Made by a program: the position numbers and the translations under genes. This document shows, piece after piece, positions 45,238 through 54,110 of a stretch of 64,000 nt of DNA. The DNA is from VXNE01 sp965248075 (GTDB lineage Bacteria; Pseudomonadota; Gammaproteobacteria; Pseudomonadales; Azotimanducaceae). How positions within the stretch are numbered: the first letter of the stretch is position 1; each line of letters starts with the position of its first letter. Under the pieces are notes generated by a model, which saw only the letters and a list, made by a program, of their open reading frames with translations, was not told the DNA's origin and did not search any database. The stretch covers positions 1,054,001 to 1,118,000 of the forward strand of contig CBDFIL010000002.1 of NCBI GenBank assembly GCA_965248075.1, read 5' to 3'.

Positions 45238-47037
45238 TCAGGGCAGATTCAGCTCCATGCGGATGTGAGGCAGGCCGGCCTCGAGGAAGGTCTGGCCGAC
45301 CGCGCGGAAACCGGCGGCTTCGTAGAGGCTGCGCGCGTCGACCTGTGCGTTCAGCCACACGGAGCGCTCTCCGCGATCGCGTGCCGCCGCCAGGGCGGCG
45401 TCGAGCAGGCGCCGGCCGATGCCGGCCCGCCTGTGCTCGGCGAGAACGGCCACCCTGCCGATCTGGCCGTCCGCGAGCAGCCGGGCGGTACCGATGGTGC
45501 GGCCGCCGCGCTGCGCGAGGAAGTGCACCGCATCCGCGTCCCGTCCGTCTCGCTCGAGTTCCTCGGGAACGCCCTGTTCCTCGATGAAGACGGCCCTCCG
45601 CACGGACATCAGCGCCTCGCCGTGAGTGCCCCAGGGCACTGCCATGACCTCCACCTCGTCGGGGGCGGAGCCGAGGGTTTCGGCCAGTTCTCGCGCGAGT
45701 CCGGTGTATCCCGCCGGGGTGAGCCCCCGCAGGGACTCGCGTGCGTCGGCCGGCAAATCCAGCGCATCGATCAGTGCGGAATAGCCGGCGGCGTCCAGGC
45801 GCTCGCCACGGGTCAGCTCCTTGAGCCGCTCGTAGGGTTCGTCCATCCCCGCCCGGCGCATCACAGTCTGTACGGCCTCGGCGAGCACCTCCCAGCTGTC
45901 GGCCAGATCGGCATCGAGTCGCTCCGTGTCGACCTCGAGCCGGCCGATGCCCCGCAGCGCGGCCACGATAGCCACCAGCGAGTGCCCGAGGCAGACGCCC
46001 ACGCTGCGCAGGGCGGTGGAGTCCGACAGGTCGCGCTGCCAGCGCGATACGGCCAGCTTGCCACCGAGATGCGACAGCAGCGCGTTCGCGATCCCGATGT
46101 TGCCTTCGGAGTTCTCGAAGTCGATGGGGTTGACCTTGTGCGGCATGGTCGAACTGCCGGTCTCTCCGGCAACCTTGCGGCTTCTGAAGTAACCCAGGGA
46201 GATGTATCCCCACATGTCGCGGTCGAAGTCGAGCAGAACCTGGTTGAAACGCGCGAGGGCGTCGAAATACTCGGCGATGTAGTCGTGCGGCTCGATCTGC
46301 GTGGTGTACCCGTTGTGGTCGAGGCCGAGCCCGCGCACGAAGTCCGCTGCGACGGCTGGCCAGTCGGCGTCGGGGAACGCGGCGAGATGCGCGTTGTAGT
46401 TCCCGACCGCCCCGTTCGCCTTGCCGAGGATGCGGACGTCCTGCAACGTCGCAAGCTGGCGTGCAAGGCGGGTGGCAAAGACCGCGAACTCCTTGCCCAC
46501 CGTGGTGGGTGACGCGGCCTGCCCGTGCGTGCGAGCCAGCATGGGCACGTCCGCGTTGGCAGCCGCGAGGCCGCGGACCGTCCCGACCAGGTCGCGCATC
46601 GCCGGCGCCATGACTTCGTCGCGCGCCCGCTGCAGCATCGTCGCGTAGGCGAGGTTGTTGATGTCCTCCGACGTGCAGGCGAAGTGCACGAACTCCGTGT
46701 AGGCCGAGAGACCGTCGATTGCGGCGATCCGCCCCTTGACGAAGTACTCCACGGCCTTGACGTCGTGGTTGGTCCGGGCCTCGATGCCGCGTATGTGCTC
46801 CGCGTCCGCCACGGTGAAGTCGCGGTACACGGACCGGCAGGCGGCCTTGCGGTGCGCGTCCGGCACGGGCAGTTCGATGATGGCCGGCGTGTTCGCCAGA
46901 TGCAGGAACCACTCGATCTCGACCCGCACGCGCGCGCGCATCAGGCCGAACTCGGAGACGAGCGGCGCCAGCGGCGCGACCCGCGCGCGGTAGCGCCCGT
47001 CGAGCGGCGAAACGGCGGTCAGGGACGACAGCTCCAT
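45238..47037 (-). CDS. purB: Adenylosuccinate lyase fused to a GNAT acetyltransferase
   Basis: One uninterrupted frame of 599 residues. Residues 1-455 are a full PurB: ARTHGQ with the catalytic His171, the signature SSTMPHKVNP at 295-304, and the end LTPAGYTGLARE. It acts twice in purine synthesis (SAICAR and adenylosuccinate). Residues about 460-599 form a GNAT domain resembling ElaA-like acetyltransferases, with the acetyl-CoA loop EHRRAGIGRRLL and LYEAAGFRAVG. No stop lies between the two parts. I know of no standard PurB with this extension. A sequencing slip cannot be excluded. Confidence 0.9.
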   Translation of the reverse strand: MELSSLTAVSPLDGRYRARVAPLAPLVSEFGLMRARVRVEIEWFLHLANTPAIIELPVPDAHRKAACRSVYRDFTVADAEHIRGIEARTNHDVKAVEYFVKGRIAAIDGLSAYTEFVHFACTSEDINNLAYATMLQRARDEVMAPAMRDLVGTVRGLAAANADVPMLARTHGQAASPTTVGKEFAVFATRLARQLATLQDVRILGKANGAVGNYNAHLAAFPDADWPAVAADFVRGLGLDHNGYTTQIEPHDYIAEYFDALARFNQVLLDFDRDMWGYISLGYFRSRKVAGETGSSTMPHKVNPIDFENSEGNIGIANALLSHLGGKLAVSRWQRDLSDSTALRSVGVCLGHSLVAIVAALRGIGRLEVDTERLDADLADSWEVLAEAVQTVMRRAGMDEPYERLKELTRGERLDAAGYSALIDALDLPADARESLRGLTPAGYTGLARELAETLGSAPDEVEVMAVPWGTHGEALMSVRRAVFIEEQGVPEELERDGRDADAVHFLAQRGGRTIGTARLLADGQIGRVAVLAEHRRAGIGRRLLDAALAAARDRGERSVWLNAQVDARSLYEAAGFRAVGQTFLEAGLPHIRMELNLP

Positions 47038-47100
47038 CGGGGCCTCGGGTGTTGCTCTGGTGTTGGAAGGGACGAACGATCGGAAGGGGCCATGGGCGGG

Positions 47101-48180
47101 TTATCCGTCCGCGCCACCGACAGCGACGATCACGCCCCCGCCGAGGCAGCGCTCGCCATCGTAGAAACAGACGTACTGTCCGGGGGTGACGGCACGCTGA
47201 GGGCGCTCGAAGACCACGCGAACCCCGTCACCGTCGGCTTCCACCAGGCACGCCTGATCCGGTTGCCGGTAGCGCGTCTTGGCGTGGCAGCGTCGCGGCA
47301 GCTCCGCCGGTGCGAGCCAGTTGAGGCCGGTCGCGACGAGACTGCGGCTGAGGAGGTGCCGTTCGTCCTGGCTGACGACCAGTTCGTTCTCACGAAGCCG
47401 CTTGGCGACGACATACCACGGTGCTTCCCGATATCCGGCGCGTCCGCCGATGCCCAGCCCCTGGCGCTGTCCCAGGGTGAAGTACGCAAGCCCCCGATGC
47501 TCCCCCAGGACCCGGCCGTCGGTGTCCACGATCGGTCCCGGCGTGCGCGGCAGGTAGCGCGCGAGGAAGTCGGCAAAGCGGCGCTCGCCGATGAAGCAGA
47601 TGCCGGTACTGTCCTTCTTGTCGTGCACGGGCACGTGCGCGTCCCGGGCCATGCGGCGGACTTCGGGCTTGTGCATCCCGCCGAGGGGAAACAGGCAACC
47701 GCGCAGTCGCCCGGTGGGCACGGCCTGCAGGAAATAGCTCTGGTCCTTGTCTCGGTCCACGCCCTTGCGAAGTTCGAATTCCCGACCGGTGCAGAGCGCA
47801 CGGACGTAGTGTCCCGTGGCGATGCGATCCGCGCCGAGCACGCGCGCGTAGTCGAGGAACACGTTGAACTTGATCTCGCTGTTGCAGAGCACATCCGGGT
47901 TGGGCGTGCGGCCCGCGGCGTACTCGGCGAGGAAGTGCTCGAAGACATTGTCCCAGTATTCGGCCGCGAAGTTCGCTTCACGCAGCGGAATCTGCAGGCG
48001 TTCGCACACCGCGCGGGCGTCGGCGAAGTCTGCTTGCGCCGTGCAGTATTCCTCGCCGTCGTCCTCGTCCCAGTTCTTCATGAACATGCCTTCCACGGCG
48101 TAGCCGCGCTCCTTGAGCAGCAGCGCCGCCACGGCGGAGTCCACGCCGCCCGACATGCCCACGATGACCGTTGACGCCAC
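47101..48180 (-). CDS. mnmA: tRNA 2-thiouridylase MnmA
   Basis: MnmA places the 2-thio group on U34 of tRNAs for Lys, Glu and Gln. The 359-residue protein has the PP-loop GMSGGVDSAVAA near residue 9. The catalytic cysteines are in NPDVLCNSEIKF and STGICFIGERRF. GTG 48180 (ASTVIVGMSGG) is chosen from the family start. The frame continues upstream without similarity. It lies 63 bases from purB. The hflD gene that separates mnmA and purB in E. coli and Pseudomonas is missing here. Confidence 0.93.
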   Translation of the reverse strand: MASTVIVGMSGGVDSAVAALLLKERGYAVEGMFMKNWDEDDGEEYCTAQADFADARAVCERLQIPLREANFAAEYWDNVFEHFLAEYAAGRTPNPDVLCNSEIKFNVFLDYARVLGADRIATGHYVRALCTGREFELRKGVDRDKDQSYFLQAVPTGRLRGCLFPLGGMHKPEVRRMARDAHVPVHDKKDSTGICFIGERRFADFLARYLPRTPGPIVDTDGRVLGEHRGLAYFTLGQRQGLGIGGRAGYREAPWYVVAKRLRENELVVSQDERHLLSRSLVATGLNWLAPAELPRRCHAKTRYRQPDQACLVEADGDGVRVVFERPQRAVTPGQYVCFYDGERCLGGGVIVAVGGADG

Positions 48181-48297
48181 CCGTTTGGCCCCGTGGAATA
48201 GAGCCTCCCATTGTACTCCTTCGTCCGGCCGTGCCGGACCGGCCAGCGGGTGCGCGTTTGTTGCACGGGGGCCGGTAGGGGAGTGTAATCCCTTGGC

Positions 48298-48768
48298 ATG
48301 AGCGGTCTGACCCACATCGACGAGCACGGCGCGGCCCACATGGTGGACGTGTCCGACAAGGCCGTCACCGAGCGCACGGCCAGCGCGCAGGCCGTACTCC
48401 TCATGCAGCCGGCGACGCTCGCCGAGATCCGCTCGGGCGACCTGCCCAAGGGGGATGTATTCGCGGTCGCCCGCGTCGCCGGCATTCAGGCGGCCAAGCG
48501 CACCAGCGACCTCATTCCCCTGTGCCACCCGCTGCCGCTTTCGAAGGTGAGCGTGGACTTCGACCCGGTCCAGCCGGACCGGCTGCGCATCGTCGCGACG
48601 TGCAAGGTGACCGGGCAGACGGGCGTCGAAATGGAAGCGCTGACCGCGGCCAGCGTCGCGGCCCTCACGGTATACGACATGTGCAAGGCCATCGATCGTG
48701 GCATGCGCATCGAGGGCGTGGAACTCCTGAGCAAGGACGGCGGGCGGAGCGGCGCGTGGCGGCGGTGA
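48298..48768 (+). CDS. moaC: Cyclic pyranopterin monophosphate synthase MoaC
   Basis: MoaC converts the MoaA product to cyclic pyranopterin monophosphate in molybdenum cofactor synthesis. The 156-residue protein shows MVDVSDKAVTERTA, the LIPLCHPLPL motif and the GVEMEALTAASVAALTVYDM stretch with the active-site region. ATG 48298 follows a short gap divergent from mnmA. The stop overlaps the moaD GTG by four bases. No moaA is in the window. Confidence 0.95.
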   Translation: MSGLTHIDEHGAAHMVDVSDKAVTERTASAQAVLLMQPATLAEIRSGDLPKGDVFAVARVAGIQAAKRTSDLIPLCHPLPLSKVSVDFDPVQPDRLRIVATCKVTGQTGVEMEALTAASVAALTVYDMCKAIDRGMRIEGVELLSKDGGRSGAWRR

Positions 48769-49022
48769 CGGTGCGCGTTCTGTTCTTCGCCTCGCTCAGG
48801 GAGACGGTGGGCGAGGACGTCCTGGAGGTGCCTCTGGCGACCGGGGCGACCGTCGCCGCGTTGCGCGCAACGCTTGCGCGTCAGCTGTCCTGCGAGGGCG
48901 CCGCGGCGCTCGCCGATGCGGAGGTGCGGATCGCGGTCAATCAGCGGTTCGTGCACGGCCAGGACACACCCCTGGTCGCCGGCGATGAAGTCGCCTTCCT
49001 GCCCCCGGTCACCGGAGGCTGA
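48765..49022 (+). CDS. moaD: Molybdopterin synthase sulfur carrier MoaD
   Basis: A ubiquitin-fold sulfur carrier of 85 residues that ends in the diagnostic Gly-Gly (FLPPVTGG), thiocarboxylated by MoeB. The beginning is VRVLFFASLRETVG. GTG 48765 overlaps the moaC stop (GTGA), indicating coupled translation. The gene ends one base before moaE. Confidence 0.92.
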   Translation: MTVRVLFFASLRETVGEDVLEVPLATGATVAALRATLARQLSCEGAAALADAEVRIAVNQRFVHGQDTPLVAGDEVAFLPPVTGG

Positions 49023-49023
49023 C

Positions 49024-49506
49024 ATGGCCGTGGCCATTCGCGTGCAGAGGGAGGACTTCTCGCTCGCTGACGAATGGCAGGCTTTGCGGGCGCGCACCGG
49101 GGCGGGGTCGGGGGCGATCGCCGCGTTCGCCGGGCTCGTGCGGGATGACGCACGCGGCGGCGGGGCAACCGAGACGCTCGCCCTGGAACATTACCCCGGC
49201 ATGACCGAGTCGAGCATCGCCGACATCGTGTCCGACGCGGAGCAGCGCTGGCCGCTGGACGACGTGGTCGTCGTGCATCGGGTGGGCGAACTGGGCCCGG
49301 GAGATCAGATCGTCCTCGTGTTGGTCGCGGCCGCGCACCGCGCGGCCGCGTTCGCCGGGTGCGAGTTCATCATGGACTACCTGAAGACGCGCGCCGTGTT
49401 CTGGAAGAAGGAAATGCGCGGCTCCGACACGGCCTGGGTGCGTTCCACCGGGGATGACGCGGCGCGCGCCGAGGCCTGGCAGGCTGGCGGGCTCCCGGAC
49501 GGCTGA
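49024..49506 (+). CDS. moaE: Molybdopterin synthase catalytic subunit MoaE
   Basis: Combines with thiocarboxylated MoaD to insert the dithiolene sulfurs. The 160-residue protein has FAGLVRDDARG, LALEHYPGMTESSI, VVHRVGELGPGD and the lysine-rich active site LKTRAVFWKKEM. ATG 49024 directly follows moaD. An insertion sequence begins 28 bases after the stop, so moaE is probably the last gene of moaCDE. Confidence 0.95.
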   Translation: MAVAIRVQREDFSLADEWQALRARTGAGSGAIAAFAGLVRDDARGGGATETLALEHYPGMTESSIADIVSDAEQRWPLDDVVVVHRVGELGPGDQIVLVLVAAAHRAAAFAGCEFIMDYLKTRAVFWKKEMRGSDTAWVRSTGDDAARAEAWQAGGLPDG

Positions 49507-49534
49507 TCGAACGCGTTCGGCAGGCAGGAAGGCG

Positions 49535-51700
49535 CAGGCCTATCCAAAAGTCCCGTGTGGTCAGTAGCGGGATCGAAACGGCTGGCATTGAGCGGATCGG
49601 TTCTACGCGGCGAGGGGTGCTGACGACGCCGTGGCATGCCGAGGATGGTCCAATGATGTCCGGGGAGTGTTATGGAGGGGTTCCAATCCGGGTATTCCCG
49701 CCGGATGGCGGTCCGCGGGCATCGGGGTGCCACGGCGCGGCCGAGCGGCGCACCGCGAGCCTTGAGGCCGGGCCGTTCAGGGCTGTCCGGCGGGTCCGGC
49801 GGTCAGGATGGCGTCGAGGACGTCCTGCGGACGGGCGGCGTAGTGGCGATTGGCCGGGGGGATGTACTTGAACTCGCCGCGCACGCGCACAATGGAGATG
49901 GCGGCGTTGCTCAACGCCGCCAGATTGCGCGGTAGGTTCCGCACCGAGGCACGGCAGCGATCCTCGTCGTAGGTGAAGTCGCGCACGTAGTGAACCCTGT
50001 TCTCCACTTGCCAATGGTTGCGCACGAGGTTCAGGAGTTCCTCGGGGCCGGCCTCGTCGGCGCCGAGGGACGTGAGGCAGAACGCGACCTCGCGGGCGAT
50101 CTCGCCGGTCTTGACCACGATGCGTTCGCGCTCGACGCGCACCGCCTGCCGGCGTCCGAACAGATCGCACCGACCGTGCCATTTCGGCATGGTCAGATCG
50201 AGGACGGCGCAGCGTCGGGTCTCGATGCGACCATGGCCTTTGTCGATCGCATCCCCGCTCCAGCGCGCCGCGCGCCAATCGATCGCCGCAAGGTCGTCGT
50301 GAATGGTCGGCTGATTGTCCTTCACGGCCGTGACCACGTAGTGGGCCTTGCAGTCTTCGGTCAGGCAGCGCGCGGTCTCGTGCTGGGCGTGCATGGCGTC
50401 GACGGTGACGATGCGGCCGCCGAGGTCGAGCTGTCGCGACAACTCCCGCAGCGCCGGAATCTCATTGGTCTTGGCGCCGATCTGGACCTGTCCCAGAACC
50501 AGGCCGCTACCGTGTTCCACGGCGGCCACCATCATGCGCCGTTCCTTGCCGACCTGCTTCGAGGCGCCGCGCACGTCCTTGCCGTCCATGGCCACGGGCA
50601 CTTGGCCGCCATGCCGGGCACTCCACGCCCGCAGCGCCTGATCCAGGGTGTCGGGCGGCATTGCCGAGAGCAGGTAATGGAAGGTCGATGCCGCCGGCAC
50701 GGTATAACGCCGACGGGTCGGACTCCAGAAGCCGCCCACCGCCTTGCGTTGCGCGTCGTCCAAGCGGGCGGCAAACTCGCCGAACGCGCTCACGCCGCGA
50801 TAGCCGGCCAGCCGCGCCGCGATCGCGATCGTCAGATAGCAGGCGATGCTGTAGCGCTGTAGCGCCGCCCGCGCGCCTTGCGGAAATCGGGAATCTCCTT
50901 CAGAAAGTCGTACAGACTGCGCAATTGCGGCGTCGGCATCGGTTCCTCCTTCGCGCCGATGCGCCACGCGGCCGGTTCCTCAATGCCACTCAGCGCCGCG
51001 CGCGCATCGGCCTCCAGCGCATACACGTAGACCTCCTTCGGTTGTCCGTTCTCGCGCCACCGCGCCGGGCTGCCCGGCAGGCGCGTGAAGCCACGCGTGC
51101 GTCCCAGCATCCGCCAGTTCGACGCCCGGTAGCAGGTGCCCGCGAAGCGCGACGGATCGACGAACGTCTCGGCCAGCAGAACCGGGAAACCGTGCGCCGC
51201 GCGCATGTCCCGCGACAGCCGCCGCAGACTCAGACCCAGCACCCGCGACGCCAGGTTGCGCGTCACGCCCTTGCCGCTCAGAATCACGAAGCGGCTGTTG
51301 TTGGCGATCAGCTTCAGCCGCCGGAACTGCTGTTCCCGCGACCAGCCGATCCAGGCGTCCCGGGCGGCAACCTTGAACGCTCCCGCCGTCCAGCCCACCA
51401 GCGCAACCCAGGTCTCTCCCTGCACCGCAACATGGCGCAGAGACTGGCCGAACAGGCCATTGAACGGCAGATAATGAAACTCCGACGCCAGGGCATCCCA
51501 ACGCCGCCGCTCGTGCGCGTCCCGCACGGGGCGAACCGTCACCTCGCGCGGCACGATCCGGTCGTTGGAAGCCTCCGATGTCGCCATGGACTCCATCCAT
51601 ACCACAACGACTTCTGAATAGTCATAGCCAGACCCGGTCTCACCGCATGTTCGGCTTCAGCACCGCCTCACAGCACGCTTGCGACTTTTGAATGGCCCTG
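49535..51700 (-). mobile_element. ISAs1-family insertion sequence with DUF4338 domain (element 2)
   Basis: The element is 2166 bases long. Identical 10-base duplications CAGGAAGGCG flank it (49525-49534 and 51701-51710). The ends, read inward, are CAGGCCTATCCAAAAGTC and CAGGGCCATTCAAAAGTC, 15 of 18 matching. It carries one frameshifted transposase gene on the minus strand. The 242 bases between the transposase stop and the left end show no gene. The perfect duplication argues for recent arrival, although the gene is already damaged. It is clearly a different element from the one at 33334-35325. Confidence 0.9.
49777..51605 (-). pseudogene. DUF4338-ISAs1 transposase disrupted by an 8-bp tandem duplication
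   Basis: From ATG 51605 the first frame encodes a DUF4338 domain (RDAWIGWS, NNSRFVILSG, LLAETFVDPSRF, YRASNW) and the start of the ISAs1 region (IPDFRKARGRRY), then stops at 50832. The second frame continues YSIACYLTIAIA with the catalytic residues in VAMDGKDVRG, VTVDAMHAQ and GHGRIETRR, to 49777. TGTAGCGC is tandemly doubled at 50850-50865. Removing one copy restores a single frame of 606 residues. The catalytic half could still be made separately. Confidence 0.88.
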
Positions 51701-51739
51701 CAGGAAGGCGCCTGCCGGGCGGCCCCGCGGAACAGGCGA

Positions 51740-51748
51740 TGCTATAAT
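51740..51748 (+). promoter_or_regulatory. Extended -10 promoter of icd
   Basis: TGCTATAAT is a perfect extended -10 (TGn plus TATAAT at 51743-51748), 39 bases before the icd start. No -35 match is seen 17 bases upstream, as expected for extended -10 promoters. The insertion sequence ends 40 bases further upstream. Confidence 0.65.
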
Positions 51749-51787
51749 CGCGCGCCGCATTTCCCCCCCTTTTGCATTGGAGCACCG

Positions 51788-53050
51788 ATGGGTTACGAGC
51801 ACATCGTCGTCCCCGACGACGGAGACAGGATCACGGTGGCCGAAGACGGCAGCCTGAACGTTCCGGATCGTCCCATCATTCCGTTCATCGAGGGCGACGG
51901 CATCGGCGTCGACATCTCGCCGGTCATGATCGATGTCGTCGACGCCGCGGTTGCCAAGAGCTACGGCGGCCGCCGCTCCATCGCCTGGATGGAGGTCTAT
52001 GCGGGGGAGAAGTCGCTCACGATCTACGGGGACGACGAGTGGCTGCCCGAGGAAACCATCGCGGCGTTGAGTGACTTCCGCGTCGCCATCAAGGGACCCA
52101 TGACGACCCCCGTCGGCGGCGGCATACGCTCGCTGAATGTCGCGATCCGACAGGTGCTCGACCTGTACGTCTGTCAGCGGCCGGTGCGCTGGCTGCAGGG
52201 CGTTCCGAGCCCCGTGCTGGCGCCGCAGAAGACCGACATGGTCATCTTTCGCGAGAATACCGAGGACATCTACGCGGGTGTCGAATGGGAAGCGGCCAGC
52301 CACGAGGCGGACAAGGTCATCGCGTTCCTGTGCAACGAGATGGGCGTGGACAAGATCCGTTTTCCCAACAACTGCGGGATCGGCGTGAAACCGATCTCCC
52401 TCGAGGGAACGCAACGCCTGGTGCGCAAGGCCCTGCAGTACACCATCGCGGAGGACCGGGCGTCCCTGACCTTCGTGCACAAGGGCAATATCATGAAGTT
52501 CACCGAGGGCGCGTTCAAGGACTGGGGCTACGAGCTGGCGGTCAGCGAGTTCGGTGCGACGCCACTGGACGGCGGGCCCTGGCAGACGCTGACCAACCCC
52601 CGGACCGGCAGGAAGATCGTCATCAAGGACATGATCGCGGACGCCATGCTGCAGCAGATCCTCACCCGGCCCGACGAGTACGACGTGATCGCGACGATGA
52701 ACCTGAACGGCGACTACCTGTCGGACGCGCTCGCCGCCCAGGTCGGGGGTATCGGCATTGCGCCGGGCGCGAACATCGGCGACACCGTCGCGGTCTTCGA
52801 GGCCACCCACGGTACCGCGCCGAAATACGCCGGCCAGGACAAGGTCAACCCCGGTTCGCTCATCCTGTCCGCGGAGATGATGCTGCGCCACCTCGGCTGG
52901 CGCGAGGCCGCGGACCTGGTCGTTTCCGGCATGGAGGGGGCGATCTCCGAAAAGACCGTCACCTACGACTTCGAGCGCCTGATGCGGGACGCATCGCTGC
53001 TGAGCTGTTCGGAATTCGGCGCCGCCGTCATCCGGAAGATGGACGCCTGA
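51788..53050 (+). CDS. icd: NADP-dependent isocitrate dehydrogenase
   Basis: Oxidatively decarboxylates isocitrate to 2-oxoglutarate. The 420-residue protein has GGIRSLNVAIRQ with Ser115 in the place of the E. coli phosphorylated Ser113, followed by FRENTEDIYAG, KGNIMKFTEGAF and GANIGDTVAVFEATHGTAP. An AceK kinase could therefore control flux against AceA, but aceK is not in the window. ATG 51788 has GGAG nearby. The promoter is a TGCTATAAT extended -10. Confidence 0.97.
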   Translation: MGYEHIVVPDDGDRITVAEDGSLNVPDRPIIPFIEGDGIGVDISPVMIDVVDAAVAKSYGGRRSIAWMEVYAGEKSLTIYGDDEWLPEETIAALSDFRVAIKGPMTTPVGGGIRSLNVAIRQVLDLYVCQRPVRWLQGVPSPVLAPQKTDMVIFRENTEDIYAGVEWEAASHEADKVIAFLCNEMGVDKIRFPNNCGIGVKPISLEGTQRLVRKALQYTIAEDRASLTFVHKGNIMKFTEGAFKDWGYELAVSEFGATPLDGGPWQTLTNPRTGRKIVIKDMIADAMLQQILTRPDEYDVIATMNLNGDYLSDALAAQVGGIGIAPGANIGDTVAVFEATHGTAPKYAGQDKVNPGSLILSAEMMLRHLGWREAADLVVSGMEGAISEKTVTYDFERLMRDASLLSCSEFGAAVIRKMDA

Positions 53051-53104
53051 CGCGCGAGGCGAGGCCGGACCGCCCGGAGTCCCGCGTACATCGCTCCTTG
53101 ACGG

Positions 53105-53356
53105 TCAATCGAAGGCGTCGGACGCCAACGCGTCGTCGGGGGCCTCTCCGTCGTCCGTCGAGCGGATATTGACCGCGTGCGGTCCCTTGGGGCCGGCCTG
53201 GATATCGAATTCCACTACCTGCCCCGCGCGGAGCGTCTTATAGCCAGACATCTGGATGGAAGAATAGTGGGCGAAGAGGTCCTCGCCGCTTGCCTCGGAC
53301 AAAATAAAGCCGTAGCCCTTGGCGTTGTTGAACCACTTTACCGTGCCCGTAGCCAC
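53105..53356 (-). CDS. cspD: Cold-shock-like protein CspD
   Basis: An 83-residue cold shock domain protein with RNP1 KGYGFI and RNP2 DLFAHYSSI, and an acidic C-terminal tail. In E. coli CspD binds single-stranded DNA and slows replication in stationary phase. It lies divergent from clpS-clpA, as in E. coli and Pseudomonas. ATG 53356 (MATGTVKWFNNAKG) is the standard start. Confidence 0.95.
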   Translation of the reverse strand: MATGTVKWFNNAKGYGFILSEASGEDLFAHYSSIQMSGYKTLRAGQVVEFDIQAGPKGPHAVNIRSTDDGEAPDDALASDAFD

Positions 53357-53408
53357 CTGGTCGGCCTAGCCGGAGGAGCGCTTGATACAGCCGCGCGGGA
53401 AGCGGCAC

Positions 53409-53437
53409 CGTGTACAGGGCTGCCATCTGTTTGTCAA
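53409..53437 (-). promoter_or_regulatory. Candidate cspD promoter
   Basis: On the minus strand a consensus TTGACA (53432-53437) lies 17 bases from a weak -10 TACACG (53409-53414), about 50 bases before cspD. The whole divergent interval 53357-53793 holds no gene. A TATGAT at 53624-53629 on the plus strand could serve clpS but lacks a good -35. Confidence 0.45.
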
Positions 53438-53793
53438 GTTTCGTTGCCTGGCGAGGGGCTCCCGGACGCGCCGTTGGCGGGCCTCCGGGCGGGCCTCCGA
53501 ACAGGCTCCCAAGCCGTTCGCGACCGGTGCGGACAGGCTTTCTGCCCGCAGGCCCGCAACGGCGCACGTGGCGAACTCCGAGGGGATGGAAACTTGCAGG
53601 ACAGCAAACGGCCCGGATTCAAGTATGATTGAGTTGGCCGTCCGCACTGGGGCACGCCACCTTGGAGCATGCAAAGACCATTTCCGCATCGACCTGGACC
53701 CGCGCGGGAACGCGTAGCGACGCGCGGTCCACCGGACCGAAGGCGGCGCCCGGCCGCCTGTCGCGGCCGTCGCCGCGCCTGCAAAGCGATGAC

Positions 53794-54108
53794 ATGGAAG
53801 ATCTTCCCACCGGCACGGTCATCGCACCCGAGGAAACCAAGCCGGCGCTCAAGCGACCGCCGATGTTCAAGGTTCTGCTCATGAACGACGACTACACGCC
53901 GATGGAGTTCGTGGTACATGTGCTGGAAACCTTCTTCGGCATGGCCCGCGAAAAGGCGATCCAGATCATGCTTGCCGTGCACACTGCCGGCAGTGCCGTG
54001 GTAGGCATCTACCCGCGTGACATCGCGGAGACCAAGTCCGAAACGATCAATGAATATGCGCGCGCGAATCAGCACCCCCTCTTGTCCACCGTGGAGATGA
54101 CCGACTGA
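53794..54108 (+). CDS. clpS: ATP-dependent Clp protease adaptor ClpS
   Basis: ClpS delivers N-end-rule substrates to ClpA. The 104-residue protein shows the binding-pocket segments VLLMNDDYTPMEFVVHVLETFF and HTAGSAVVGIYPRDIAETK. ATG 53794 matches the E. coli length. The open frame upstream is not conserved. It is followed two bases later by clpA. The aminoacyl transferases bpt and aat, which create N-end-rule signals, are encoded 3 kb away. Confidence 0.94.
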   Translation: MEDLPTGTVIAPEETKPALKRPPMFKVLLMNDDYTPMEFVVHVLETFFGMAREKAIQIMLAVHTAGSAVVGIYPRDIAETKSETINEYARANQHPLLSTVEMTD

Positions 54109-54110
54109 CC

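Noticed and set aside
50832..51605. DUF4338 frame as an independent Druantia gene
   Set aside because: It continues into the ISAs1 region and lies within IS ends with target duplications. Removing one copy of the 8-bp duplication restores fusion to the transposase. No druB-E genes are nearby.
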